A DNA stretch of 64,000 nucleotides from Smittium mucronatum (taxonomy: Eukaryota > Kickxellomycota > Harpellomycetes > Harpellales > Legeriomycetaceae): assembly GCA_001953115.1 (NCBI GenBank), contig LSSL01001969.1, forward strand, positions 34,743-98,742, written 5' to 3'. Made by a program: the position numbers and the translations under genes. The notes under the pieces were generated by a model. The model was not told the DNA's origin. It did no database searches and saw nothing but the letters and a program-made list of their open reading frames with translations. Of this stretch, positions 15,001-27,720 are shown piece after piece (positions within the stretch are counted from its first letter, which is position 1; every line of letters starts with the position of its first letter).

Positions 15001-18000
15001 AATTTAAATATGTTGCTTTATTTTTGAAAATAATTTAAAACCCGAATTTTTTTTGACACTTATTATCAGCAGATTAAATATCGGTCCTATTAATAAAATT
15101 AAGAGAAAATAAGTTTTATTCTAGTTTTTAGTATAGAGCATTAATACTAAATCAAAATCGGATCCCTTTTATTATAAAAAATAAATTATAAATTAAACAG
15201 CACTGATTACAAATTTTTTTTTAATTCAATAAATATATTTTAAATACGATTTTATAAAAAAACAAAATTTTAAAATTTTACGTGTAGATTTTATCAAAGA
15301 TTTAAAAATAATCTGATGAGTAATGAAGTCTTGAATTAAAATTAGAAGCAAAAAAATCAATTAATAAGAAACAGATTATTAAACAGAATTTTTTTTTTAT
15401 GTTTTTATTATTGGCTATTAATGTCATTCTGGGTTGGGCATGAGTTGATAAAAGTTATCATTTGGGGATATGTATAAAAATTATTTGGAAAGGGAATGGC
15501 TCGGGTTTATTATATTTTATTTGCTGGATAAGGTATCTTTTTGAGTTTTTAAATATTTACATAGATGATTAGCAAGGAATCAGTTGATTTTGTAGCTGGA
15601 GTTATTATTACTCATTTTTTGAGCATATGATTGAGATTTTTCAAGTATTAATCATTATTTAAAGATTTATCAATACTGATTTTATTTGCGTCATTTAGTT
15701 TTTGATAAATTGTCACGTTTGGCTTGAAGTGTGCATATATTGTACATAGCAATTTCACGAAAAGAAAAGGCTTGGTGTTGATAATAAATATAAATATATA
15801 TTGGGTAAAATAGTTAATTTTTAAATTATATTGGGGTAATATATAAATATCTGATTTCATTAGGTAGAGGTAGATCAATAATATAATTCTTGTTTGCAAG
15901 CAGGTTGTGTAAAAAATCTGGCTTTCGTTGAAAGCTAATAAAGTTGGTTCATAATTGCTCACTTTTTTTTACTTAGATAGAGGTATAGTGTCAAAATGGA
16001 TCTTCTTAGGTATGAAAATGTTATTCGTACTCTATAGGATTAGGATGAGGTGGGGGGAATATATAGAAATGTTTTGGGTAAGATATGAGAGTTTCAAGAG
16101 TATTATTCTGATTTTAGTTTATAAAATGCAAGATGAATAAAATTGCTCGGAGAAGATATAAGAAGGCAGATATCTCTCTGTTTTAGAAATTGATCAAATA
16201 AACGATTGAGTTAGCTACCACTAATTTTATAGTATAATTATATTCTGATTAACGGATTTTAATTTGCTTAAACTAATTTAATTATCCCGAGAAATATGCT
16301 TTAATTTTTGAAAATTATGTATTTTCATTCCTTTTTTATAATAAAATGTTCATTCTTTTTTTGGTTTGTTTTTTTGTAAATTCGACTTAAACGAATATTT
16401 TTTTGGAAAGTGTAATTAAATTAGTCAATTTTTTAAATAGTGATGTTTTAAATTATATAGGCAATTATTATGAATTTATTCGAACTTTACAGAACTTATC
16501 TTGACTGGAAATAGTTTCAAAAATAAATCTCCCCGTTTTCTACTCACCTTGATTCAATTCAATTTCAATTTATCTTTTCCAGTTATATTATTATTTTTTT
16601 ACTATAAAATTCCAGATATATTGGCTAGCTTGTTTTTTTTTGTTAATTTTTTTTTCTAAGCTAAAAAAAATCCGGGAATTATTTGTGAACCAAGTATAAA
16701 AAGAGAAGAAGGATAATTTCCGTCGAAGTGGCCACCATTATTACATACTTTCTATCACTTATATGTTGCAATTGGACTCTAAACATAAATAAAAACTACC
16801 AAAATACTAATATTTTTACTGTACCTTACCTCAAACTCCATAACTTTACTACTTCAGGAAACTTATACAAAAAATTCACGGAACTTTGATATGATAAAAA
16901 ATAGAAAATATATTAAAAGTGGATTTTTCGACCGAATTTAGCAAATTATATAAATTTAGATAGACTTAGCTTTAATTTTCGGTTATTGAAAAAATAAATC
17001 AAAAATTAATAATCAAAAATAAATCATTAATCATAAAATCAACAAATTAATTATTTTTGCTATAATACTGAAAGTACTTTATTTTCGTATTGTAAACTTA
17101 CTAATTATTTTCAATGAATTTTCCCAATTTTTTTAAACATTTTTCATTGTTGAAGTTTTATTTTATTAAATTAATAAATATTATTTATTCAAATCATTGT
17201 TTATCAGGTTTCTGTATACAAGGAAAAATAACCAACAAATATGAAATTACTGATCCTAAATATCAGTGAATATGCAAACAAATTAATAATTCTGGCACCT
17301 TTAAGAGTAAATTACCAGTTAAAACTTATTTGAAATTGAATGGCTAATTATATGTCAAATTTCTTTGTTAAATTGACTCAGTAAAACAGGTTGAAAGAAA
17401 AAAAGTTGCTATTTTAGAATGTGATATCTTCTTTATGGCTTAAAAAAATATTATTGCAAAAATAAGTATAAAATAAATTTCAAAAATAATTTTAGGAAGA
17501 GAAAATTGATCTTTTGAGAGAAAATTTTCTTTATTTTCATAAAAATAAAACTGTTTTAAATATTTTGGCAGCAGCTCTAGTAAAAACTTTTTTAATTTAG
17601 ATACACAGCAGTATTATTACTTCCTTATCATATTTTACAAAGTTGAATATGAGCCTTTTGAAGATACTTGATATTACTACACCATGATGTGTAATTTAGG
17701 ATTAATCTAGCATTTTAGTAAGGTATTAATAAAATTAATGTTTAGTTGTGGTCTCATTTATGTGATTAAGTAATATTTGGATATTGGTACGTTTTAGTTG
17801 ATAATACGTACAAATATCGAATAAATTTTTATAAGTTTTTTTGATACGATATTATCGATAGAAAAATCTGAAGTGAAAACTAAAATATTTCTGATATATC
17901 TTTTTATTTTTGCTATTATGGAGTTTTAAATCCTATGTATTAACCCAAAAGAAAATAGATACCTATTTTTTTTATTTATACTTTTATATTTTGTTATTAT

Positions 18001-18929
18001 TTTTACAATCCTGAATAAAATTCTGATTATAATTTCAATTATGCTGAAGTAGGGTGTAGGGGAATTATTTTTTTTTGCGAGTTTACTCCTTCAGATAAAA
18101 TGCAGCTATGAGAAGCATGATATATTAAGATTTCTGGTTATGTCGAATAGGAGATAAGTTGGTTTTTTCTTTCTTTTTCTCTTAGTTTATAATATAATAA
18201 ATTTAAAAATTACAATTTGAAAAGTTCCTCTTATGGCTTAGTTCTTACATATGCTCCTCTAAATCAAAATTATTAATTTTATTTTGGATATTACACCTTC
18301 TATGAAATCCTTTATATTTAAAAATATTTAATTCCTTCCCATTCATTTAATCCCGATACTATCTGGTATTTATTGTAAGTATATATAGTAGGTTTAATAA
18401 AATTCTTTATTTAGTTCATGTAGATGGATTTTTAAACCTCTCCAAGACTATCTTGGTTTTATATAATAAACATATTCCTAATATTTCTATCAATTACTGC
18501 TTTAATAAATGTAAATTTTCACTCCCAATTATTTATTTTTTGCAAATGAATGTGCCAGAAAGTTTACTTTATGGCTGAGTTGAACTATTACTGTCTCTTT
18601 TTTACAGATATTTTAGCTTAGAAGCTGCTGATTTATATAATTATATCTTTTTTTCTCTTTATTTACCTTTAACTAAAAAATATAAATTTAATGGATGTAT
18701 CTGAAGGAATATATTTTTTGGGATTTGAACCTGTTTCCTTGTGAATTTAGGCGCCAAGGTTTTTTCTTGAAAAAAAAAAAAGATTTCCGATTCTTTAGTC
18801 AGATAACACGAGTGTTGTTTTTAGCCTCAACTTAAGTTTGGATAATAATATATTTGATTCTTGAAATAAATGGCATTGTCGCATATTAAGGTTATTAAAT
18901 TCAACATCAACCATGATTTGCATATATTA
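1..18929. other. AT-rich gene desert
   Basis: No gene can be supported in this stretch. It is dominated by A/T runs and short repeats, the longest open frames are about 100 codons and rich in Ile, Lys, Asn, Phe and Tyr as expected of chance frames in such DNA, and none resembles a known family or carries plausible exon borders. Slightly less AT-biased patches occur near 13.5-14.6 kb and 15.4-16.2 kb (the latter G-rich on the plus strand), which could be very old relics, but no homology is recognisable. Small perfect palindromes occur at 3307-3316 (GGGGTACCCC) and 10502-10519 (GGG, T6, A6, CCC). A 19 bp direct repeat (TATAATCATATTTTTATAA) occurs near 6790 and 6861. Confidence 0.75.
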
Positions 18930-18931
18930 TA

Positions 18932-19050
18932 CACCTTTTCAGGACCAAATTCGAAAAAATTAACACCAATTGCAAAAAAATTAAAAATAGTTCAAAAAAA
19001 GTCCAATAAATTAAAAAAAAAGTAAAAATGAATTAAAAAAAGTAACACAA
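18932..19050 (+). repeat. left terminal inverted repeat of the Tc1/IS630-like element
   Basis: Begins CACCTTTTCAGGACCAAATT directly after a TA dinucleotide. It matches the reverse complement of 20,690-20,815 with scattered substitutions and small gaps. The copy is more decayed than the right end: its TTCGAA anchors are mostly mutated. Confidence 0.85.
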
Positions 19051-19319
19051 GTTTCGGAAGGTAAAACTGAGAAGCTTAAAATTTATAAATCAGTAACAGA
19101 ACTGCATATTCAATAGCTCTATCGCATCTGAAAAAACCTTCTACATGTTTTCAATAAACTTTCGTCACATTTCTTGAGTTACTACTGCATATGAGTAGTT
19201 AGTTTTATTCTCTATGATTATTTTGACTCACTCAACTCGTGGCGTTCTCCATTAGGATCTTCATTATTCATTATTCATTATTTTGATATCATCAAAGAAA
19301 AAATTCTTAGTAATAGATT

Positions 19320-20010
19320 TGATTACAGTCCATGCATTTTCTATTGGATTTGGCATAGGAGAATATGGGCTTAGATGAAGTAGCTATATCTCTTCATAAA
19401 TAGAAATAGCATCCAGAATAATATTGTGACAGGTCGCATTATCCTAAATAATGACGATATTTGATGATGATGCACCAATTTTAATCCCCTCATTCGTCAT
19501 TCCCTTAATCAATTCATCACAATCAACTGATCTATAGCTATTTCTTTTTGTTTTAAAATGCAAAATACCAAGGTTTGAAATCCTAGCAATCATATGAAAA
19601 TTTGAACCTTTAATTTTTGGGAGCTTTAACATGGTATTCTGATCTTTTTTTGATCTTCCTCTAAATCTCCTCAAAAATAGGTTTAAATTAATTTCATTGA
19701 TAAACATGAAGAAATTTCCTAAACTGGAATATTGTAGAAAATTTACTACGTAATTTTTACACTTGACTTTATTTTCCTAACAGTTAACTTGGGATGGCTC
19801 CATGTGCATTCCTTTAACTATAAATGTTTTAAAATACAGATTTTTTCTAATTGTCTGCGATGTTACTAGAAAATCAAATTCCAATTTTAAAAAATCTTTT
19901 AATTCTTTAAGCGTGTAAAGCGGAGTTTTTCAATTTTTTCGACCGAAAATTCCATATGATTCTCAAGTATTTTTGTGAAACCTAAACTATTTCCACTCCT
20001 ATTTTTTCGG
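19320..20010 (-). pseudogene. Tc1/IS630-like DDE transposase (pseudogene)
   Basis: The clean part is an 87-residue frame (19,444-19,707) reading FINEINLNLFLRRFRGRS near its start, the place where IS630/Tc1 enzymes have the first catalytic Asp (FIDE...RGRS); here the Asp is Asn. After a stop codon the same frame continues with DNATCH, matching the second catalytic site (DNAPCH), and after a further stop with SPYSPMPNPIENAW, matching the PYSPxLNPIE motif that carries the catalytic Glu. The motif order and the roughly 34-36 residue spacing of the last two are those of DD34E enzymes. Toward higher coordinates the N-terminal DNA-binding part is fragmented by stops. One mutated catalytic residue and several stops make it inactive. 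Confidence 0.85.
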
Positions 20011-20689
20011 CTGATGGATCCAGATTTTATCCAAAAATCAGCAGTATAATTTGGTATTTAATGAGAAATTAATAAACTGGTGTATTGGACTCCACTTTCA
20101 GCTTATTTTACAACTGCCTCTCTAACATAATAGGGGTATTTTTTGTAAAAAAAACCTACCGTTTCATTTAAATAATTGTTAATTTCAGATAAATAAATAA
20201 TTGATTTTAGCTAATTAGGCAAAAAAAAGGATTTTGATTGATTCGAAACAAAGTGAAAATTTTGAGAGCTAATTTTCATTTTTTTAGTATTATTTGGAGG
20301 TTGAAATATTAAGAAAAAAGAACTATACCTCCTTTGAATATGAATATTATTTCTCAAAACCCCCGATTAATTTTTAAGAAAAAAATTGTGACATAATTAA
20401 TAAATATCAATGATTACAATTTAATTTATTTAAATTTTAGCAAAAACCATTCGCAAATTTTCATCAAACATAAAATTGATAAATATCTTCATGTGACGTA
20501 ATTTAAATTTTCACAATTCCAAACATAATATAAAAATATCATGTAAAAACATTTGGAGATGTTTTAAAAATATAAAAAACACCATATACGAACATCATTA
20601 TCAATATTTATTAAATACCAAAAAAAATGGTCAGTATTTTATAGTTAAACTAAATGAGTGGCTTTTGGTACTACAGTTTCAACTTTCGA

Positions 20690-20815
20690 AATCGGACTTA
20701 TTTTTTTCGAATCCATTTTTACTTTTTTTGTAATTGGTTGGACTTTTTTCGAACTCATTTTTAATTTTTTTCTGTAATTGGTGTTACTTTTTTCGAATTT
20801 GACCCTGAAAAGGTG
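20690..20815 (-). repeat. right terminal inverted repeat with internal 42-44 bp repeats
   Basis: Read from the element end inward it starts CACCTTTTCAGGGTCAAATT. TTCGAA occurs at about 20,685, 20,706, 20,748 and 20,792, giving intervals of 21, 42 and 44 bp, and the sequence between anchors is itself repetitive. Repeated sites inside terminal repeats are usually transposase-binding sites in Tc1-like elements of the IR/DR type; that role here is inference. The minus-strand open frame across this end (20,645-20,908) is most simply explained as read-through of the repeat. Confidence 0.8.
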
Positions 20816-22429
20816 TATATCGCCAGTGGTGCTAAACTTTACGTTGAAAAGTAATAAGGGCTGATAAAACTCAAAAATAATAATAGGAAAAAAATTAATG
20901 ATCCACACTTATAATTTAAATTCTACAGAAAAAAACATTTTTACACAGATTAAGAATCTGACCTATAATTTTTGTATAAAAAAAAGTATTTTTCAACATA
21001 AATTTTATTTAAAATTAATTGGGAAATTACTTACAAAAAAAAAGTGTATTGCACATTTGGATTAATATATTTATTTTTTAAAAAATTTTAGTTTTCTTTA
21101 ATCATAATTTTGAAGAATTGGTTTTTACCGAGATAAGATTGAATAGATATTCTTATTTTTTCTACCAATTGATTAAAATGGATTTTTCCCCCATGACTCA
21201 TTGTAAATTTTGAACTTATTTTGAAATCTTTTGGTAATAAAGCTCTTGAAAGTGGTATTATGCTTTATTTAGACTCTTTTATTTTTTCACGAATTAAAAA
21301 ACGACAAATAGATTTCAATACTTGATTTTATTAAATATTTAACTATGTAATGATGTTTTATGTTAGGTATTTGAAAATTAATTGAAAAAAAAAACAGATT
21401 TGAATGTAAAAAAAAAAACAAATGAAGATATTAAGGTATCATTATACTCAATAGTATACATTGAGCACCCTTCTTATATATATCTTTAGCATTTATAGGA
21501 TTTTTTTTTCTGGAATTAAAGTTTTTCAATGAATGAAAGCTCCCGTATTCTTGTTCTAGTGATTTCTAAAGAATATAACCTTGTAATTTAGAGTACTAGT
21601 GAAGAATTTTTTCTGTTTAACTATTGCTCTTTATGCAAATAAATTGAGAGATTTTTTTTTATTGGAAACCGACATCCTAATACGAATTCAACTTGGTATA
21701 AAAAAAGTAAGTTCTAACTAGATAGAAATATCTGAAATATACTTTATCTTTGGGTTACATATAAATGCTTCTTTTTGGGCTTATAATAATATTTTCGAAT
21801 GAATTTTTATCAAAACTCAAACTGAAAGAATTTTTGGTGAGTTTTTTTAAAATAAAAGTGGACGGATAAAGTTTTTATTAGTAAGAATGATTTAAAATTA
21901 CATTTCTAGATAATACTTTTTAAATTTAAATTTTTTAATTTTAAAGGAAAAAAATACGATAAATCAATAGTTGATTGAATATAACGATGCTAAACTAGCT
22001 ATTCATTTAACAGTCTATATTTTTTATTTAGTTTTATTAGTAAAATTTTGTAAACTAAAAATAATAATATTTAGCTTTTATAAAATTACACATGTATCTT
22101 TTTAATTTTTTTATGGCTAAAAACAGTGAATATAAATAAACAAAAAACCAACCAAAACTTATAGGCTTCCCTTTTTTAATTACCTCTTTTCTAACATTTT
22201 TGTTTTTTATTCCTAGTATGGTTTTTGAAATCAAATTGGTTTTTCCAAAATCGCTTAGTACAGTATATACTTGATGAAATTTTTATTTTTTTATATAAAA
22301 AGCTTACAAAAACAATATATTTCAGTAAATATGGTCATATTTCTCTTGCAGTAAACTATTTAGCGGCCATTTAAAGCGGTATACATCTTTTTGAATGATT
22401 GAACCCAGAACTAAAAGCTTTTTTTTGAG
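20816..22429. other. intergenic, nothing recognised
   Basis: AT-rich sequence with stops in all frames. No homology, repeat boundary or exon-like segment was recognised between the Tc1-like element and the MULE relic. Confidence 0.6.
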
Positions 22430-23720
22430 AAAAGGAGGCTTTTCAAAATGAAATGAGTGAATCAAATTTTTATATTTATCGGGAATCTCTTTGTAATTAT
22501 CTGGATTTTAAACATTGACCAAATCTTTGAGATTTTACATAGGCTTTGATATATTTGGAATATCTTTTTCTTCAACGAATAATTCAATTATTGAATCCAT
22601 AAAGCCCAAAAATTCTTTGCGTTTAAAAAAAACATAATCTCCTTTCAATTTAAAATCAGATCTTTCTATAGCGTTATTTTTACTGGGCCCATAAATATTT
22701 TCACCCTCATAAATTTTTTGGTTTTTATTGAAAAAGTTCTTTTTAACAAAAACAGTATCTATTTTCGTTTCACGATTGTCCTACCATTTTTCAATAAATA
22801 AAACTTTTCTTTTTTCAATCATCTCTCTGCTCAACATCCTTGTAAAAAAAAAAAAAACATCACGGAGCTCCTTTTTCAAACTTTTGTGTCTATATCACAA
22901 TTTTCTAATATATCTGTAGGTATGAAATTTAATCTTTCTGCTAACTCGAATATTTTCTCAATTGAATTGATAATTGCAGCTGAATTATCTGCTGTTATAT
23001 TTTTTTTTATAAGTTTAAAACTGAACTACTAAAGTTTTCTTTCAATTTATTGAAAGTTCACATATAGAACACTTGTTTTTTTCTCTGTCAAACATATCTT
23101 AAAAGGAAATAATTTTATTTTCAACTCAGAGTTCCGACAACCATCACCGGATATGCATAGATTATTAATTTTTGAGTCCCATCAACACGAATTTTTTTTA
23201 AATTTTTAGATTTTCCTATGGCTTTCTTTGAATATAAAGATATCTTGAACTCATCATTATTTCCCATGCTGATATAAAATTGATTATTATTTGCTAATTT
23301 ATTTTTAATTTTTTCTTTTATCGAATCTACATATTTACTGTATTTTGTTTTTTTATTTTTGAGCTTAGATATATTGGTTTTAAAGTTATTGACATCTTGA
23401 ATTGAAATGTGTATTCCCTGTAAAAAATCTTTTCTGAAAGTTTTTAATGGCTTAACAAGTCCTTTAGAAATACATTTCGGGATTAAAGTTCTCTTTCATT
23501 TTTTCGAGTGATATAATGGAATTGAGAACATCTCGATAAAATTTTTAATGTACAACCACTATAAAAATTTCGTTTGCGTTTTCGGAAATTTCGAATTTCA
23601 TTTTATATCCGTAACCAATTCTTTTTTTATTCTTAAAATAATAGTAAAATACACCGCGTTTATTTTTTGAATTACTTCTTCCATTAGTTTTTTAAAATTT
23701 TGATAGATCTACTTTCGAAA
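22430..23720 (-). pseudogene. MULE-type transposase relic (copy 1)
   Basis: Read on the minus strand, the stretch gives a series of fragments in the order expected for a Mutator-like transposase: RVDGTQKL (near 23,190), corresponding to the first catalytic Asp segment; a frame reading FPFKICLTEKKTS; ITADNSAAI (near 22,975), corresponding to the second Asp segment; and GPSKNNAIERSDFKLK (near 22,660), corresponding to the TNNALExxNxxIK motif. Stop codons and frame changes separate the fragments, so this is a dead copy. No zinc finger and no terminal repeats were found. The assignment is by motif pattern; family-level placement would need a profile search. Confidence 0.6.
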
Positions 23721-26429
23721 AATATTATATATGTTCCCAGACTAATAGATAGTTTTTTTATTTAATAGAACTTATAATTTGGAAAGTAGATATATTTTAT
23801 AGTGGAATTAGTATATAATCATAATAGAAAGCATAAATATTTGGCTCTTTTTTTCGTTCATTAGGCTTATAGCGTGAAGTAATGATAAAATTTATGAAAT
23901 ATACCTTATATTTTTGCAAAAAACAAACAATTTTCTTATTTAATAACATTTTTTGATTGATTAATTAACTTTTTTTATGAAAAATAAACAATGGGACCTT
24001 TTTTCCTTCCAGTAAATGAGTATCTCACATTTTTCACCAAAAGTAAAAAAGGTTGATTTGTTATTTTTTTAATCTGTGGGAAAATATTAATTATGTGGAA
24101 AAAATATTAATTCTGTGGGAAAATTCTGGTTTATATTGTCATTTTGAATAAAAATGCGGAAAAATCATTAGTTTTCAACAATAATACTTAAAGTTCCGTT
24201 CCGCCTCTCTAAATTCGGGAAAATAAATATAATATGGTTCTATTTTATTTTATTTTATTTTAATTTTAATTATAGATCCTCATACTATAGAATTTTTTGT
24301 TATTTTATACAACTTGATAAAATTAGAAGGGTGGGCCCATTGCTGATTGGAAGTAAGTTAAACAAGGTCGATTATTTTTTCTAAAGTAGTTCTTTCAGAA
24401 TTTTCTTGAAGTTTCAACAGACCGGGGGATTTAAAGATTTCAAAGCCAATTAATTAAGTTAAGGCGGTAATACTCCAGGATTCACTATCACAGTTTTAAT
24501 ATAAAAAAATCTGGAGAGGTAATGTATAAAATATTTATAATGTATCTTAATCATTGATGCAAATCAATTTCATTCAAATTTATAGAAGCCTTGATTTATG
24601 AAGGTGTTTACAATTAATGTAAATTCCATGTCGCTAGCATCTATAGAGGCCACAAAATCCTAATTTTTGAGAAGAAAATGCTGCACATTTCATTTTTAAA
24701 AATTATATTTCCAAAAAATAGACTCTTAATCGCATATTCAAGAAAATTTAATGTTGAAATCAAATAATTATCTTTCAATATATATTTTTTTCAGTTCGAT
24801 AATTTTCTCTTTATAATGCTACACTAATAATGAAACGTAAATTCATCGTGCTTTATCTATGAATCTGGCCATAAATCTCATTTTCTTCTGTATATCTTTA
24901 AGGATTTTTGAAGCTTTTTTTTTGAAATTTCTGACCTAGGAAGTAGGCGCCGTATGTATTAAATCTCTAAAATTGGTCCCTAAGGTAATTTTTTCATTGT
25001 CTGAGATTGATAAATTATATATTTATCGATATTTATCTTTCATATTAAACCTCTACCATGTAGAATACACATATCTATACCGATAAAAATTTTATCCTTA
25101 GATTATCATTTTATAATGTGGATTTAAAATTATACAGATATTCCTATTAAATTTTTTTGAAACTACTTCAATACTGTGAGATGTTCTAAAGTGGATGATT
25201 TCAAAGTGATACAGGGGTATAAAGTAAAAAACAAGAATTTTTGAGTTAATCTTATATTAATATAAGAATAAATTTATCTTAGATATTATTTTATTCAATT
25301 TATTCCTCTATGTATATGATAAAAAATATTTAGCTCAGGTAATCGATATTGAATTTTATCTGTTATAAGTGCAGATTTAATTTTCTTGGTTACAGTGCTC
25401 ATCTGAGTTATCCAGTATTTTAATAATAAAAATAAGTCGATTTATAACTCAGCTATCCATAATTTCAGCTCTTCGATAGCCTTATTCTTCAATATTGAGA
25501 TTGTTTCCTGATTCAAAAACGATCAAAATTTCTTAATAAACTTTTTCAGTTTTATTTTTAGGTTTAAATCTAGCAGCTACAATATGATCTTTATTGGTTA
25601 TTTATAGAATTTTAAAATTATTTTTTAGTTTCTTGATAAGATTGATCATCAGAATATTTTAAATTGGTCTTATTTTTAAAAATATTTCTTTCTTTTCTAA
25701 ATCCTTAGTGGTTTTTTTTTCATATTTCTGAAAAGTGTATTGAAATTTCTTAGGTAATACCCCGGCCATACTTATTCTATTTATGCTTATTTCAAGCTCT
25801 TTTAAGCATCAGAAGACATTCTCTACTTGAAAGCCTGTTGAAAGGAATAATGAGACCTCCATTATTTACCGACCCCACTTCATCATATTCTCCCATAATT
25901 TAGGGATTTTTTAGGTTTTTCAGAATATAATTAAGCCTAGCTGATATGCCCTAGTAGAAAATTTTTTGTTAAAAAGTTTTATAATCAGTTATCCGTAAAA
26001 ATTGAAAAATATTACTGAATATATATAACTTTTACGTAATATTACTGATTGTTAGGATAATAAAAATTTTCTTGGTACGTAAGATGCATAGAATTGGATT
26101 TAATGAGCTCAATTTCTTTTTATTGGAAAGAAATTTCCTTTTTAGATGTTTTAAAAAAACCTCATGGGCTAAAAAAATTAAAATTAAAAATTTAGGACCA
26201 TTATAAAACATTAAAACTTTATATTTATACACGCACTATGAAAACATGAGCTTTATATATTATCTTAGGAATTAAAAATCTGTAATATTGGTGAATATTT
26301 CCTAGGTGAATCTATTTCTTGTATAGGTATAAAATTCTTCCTATTATTAAAAAGTTTTAATAATTTGCTGTATAGGTAATTGCAAAAAATACAAATTTGC
26401 AAAATATTGTCTAAATTACTCAAGATCTA
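23721..26429. other. intergenic, possible very old relics
   Basis: A short tandem array is seen at 24,070-24,125, with units ending in GTGGGAAAATATTAAT. The minus strand around 25,790-25,910 gives a stop-free stretch of about 40 codons with less A/T-biased composition, containing RLSSRECLLMLKRA, which could be a transposase fragment but cannot be assigned. Otherwise nothing was recognised; the minus-strand 66-codon frame near 26.1 kb looks like chance. Confidence 0.45.
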
Positions 26430-26458
26430 CATCTTTTCACGTTCAAGTAAAAAAAAAA

Positions 26459-26540
26459 GTCCAATAGATTTAAAAAAAATTCCAGAAGATTTAAAATAAT
26501 TTCAAATAGATTTTAAATAATGTCCAATAGATTTAAAATA
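26459..26540. repeat. subterminal tandem repeat, about 20 bp unit, four copies
   Basis: Four degenerate copies of a unit resembling GTCCAATAGATTTAAAA. The same word (GTCCAATA-ATTAAAA) occurs in the left terminal repeat of the 18.9 kb element, so this is probably a transposase-binding array of the same transposon family. Confidence 0.7.
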
Positions 26541-26849
26541 TCGTGAATTTGAATTGAAAAAATGTGAATCCACTTTAAAAGGGAAACTAATAGCGAATTA
26601 TTTTGTCAATAAAAAGTTATAAACCATTTAAAAAAACTAATTAAGTTCCGAAATGTACGGCACTGAGCTCTATAGCCCCGCAATAAAATTTATTTGTGTG
26701 CTCAATAAACCTTTTGCACATTTCGGGAGTAAGAAAATCTATTGAGTCATTTATTACAAATTCGATGATTCCGGTGACCCACTAAACTTGGGAAAAATGT
26801 TCCTCTGGGTCTTAATCTTTGAGAAATTGCAAATTATTGTACATTTTTT

Positions 26850-27720
26850 TAAATTTTAGGTCTTTAAAGCACTCCTAGTGTTGTCATTGAATTGAGATGG
26901 GTTAATAGGGCTCCAGATATAAAGTTCAACACCCTGAAAATTTCCTAGTGAATAAACAATTTTTCTGTGGCATGGTGCATTATCCATACGATTACTATGT
27001 TTAATTGAACTATACCCCTACTTTTAGTTTCACGAATCAGACCCTCTAACTATTCATTGCAATATTCAATTATATGACTTTCTCTTTTTGCTCTTAAATT
27101 TATTGAACTAAATTATGAAATTCCACCAATCGTGTGAAAAATTGGGCCTCTTAATTTAGGCATTTTAAATATTGCTCCCTTTCCTTTTTTGTAACTAAAC
27201 CTTTTTCTTATTATAAATAAATTTACATTTTTTTCACCAATTTAAATTATGAATTTTCCTTCAACAATGAAAGCTAAAAAAATTTCGACATATAAATTTC
27301 TTTTTTGCTTATTTCCGATGAAGTTAGCCTGAATATGTTCTTTGCAAATCCCGTTAGTGGTATAAATTTGGTAATTTAAATGACTGCTAATAGTTTGAAG
27401 AGAAACCTTAAATTCATATTTTTAAAAAAAAACATTTACCATATCTACCAAAAGTACAATGGATTTTCTTTTATAAGTTCAAATAAATAGTCCAAATGAA
27501 TTTTTTTGATTTTTGTGCAAAAATATCTGTTTCCTCCTCTGGTTCATGGAAATTCAGCTCCTGGTTTAACCCAAGAATATTCGTTGACTCAGAAATATTT
27601 TGCGCACCGATATGATAAGAATAATCTTCACCATCCTTTGCAGATTTCAAGAAAACTGCCCTTATAAATTCTGATTTTTTTTTGTATTTCCACCTAATAT
27701 TACCCTTCTTTACACCCTTT
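26850..27720 (-). pseudogene. Tc1/IS630-like DDE transposase relic (copy 2)
   Basis: From high to low coordinates the minus strand reads first an open stretch of about 75 codons (27,720-27,500) containing GAQNISESTNILG, which fits an N-terminal helix-turn-helix region of this superfamily. Next comes KMPKLRGPIFHTIGGIS (near 27,150), aligned with KLPKIKGSNFHMIARIS of the copy at 19.5 kb. Then MDNAPCHRK (near 26,980) marks the second catalytic Asp, followed by a degenerate SP-NPS segment where PYSPxLNPIE should be. Stops and frameshifts are frequent. It is clearly related to the first copy but more decayed. Confidence 0.7.

Larger units (their letters stand above)
18932..20815 (-). mobile_element. 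Tc1/IS630-like DNA transposon, complete ends, dead transposase
   Basis: The element has inverted ends starting CACCTTTTCAGG and is flanked on both sides by TA (18930-18931 and 20816-20817), the target duplication of the Tc1/mariner/IS630 superfamily. The inverted similarity runs over roughly 110-130 bp at each end. The right end contains repeated units anchored on TTCGAA. Between the ends, on the minus strand, lies a DDE transposase remnant with stop codons. The total length of 1884 bp is typical of an autonomous member. Superfamily assignment rests on the TA duplication plus the order of DDE motifs; the exact family is not known. The transposase is broken, so this copy cannot move on its own. 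Confidence 0.85.

Noticed and set aside
15648..15962. 104-codon minus-strand frame
   Set aside because: No motif or homology seen; the hydrophobic stretches reflect A/T-rich codons. A very old relic cannot be excluded.
18715..18790. tRNA-like word on the minus strand (GGTTCAAATCC)
   Set aside because: The bases on either side do not form a T stem, and no anticodon or D arm could be found upstream.
24070..24125. CRISPR-like short repeats
   Set aside because: Only three degenerate adjacent units with no unique spacers, in a eukaryotic sequence; a simple tandem repeat.
25790..25910. IS1595/ISXO2-like transposase fragment
   Set aside because: A short stretch vaguely resembles the GG-x-ER-x-S-x-ECFL pattern, but key residues and length are insufficient to claim the family.
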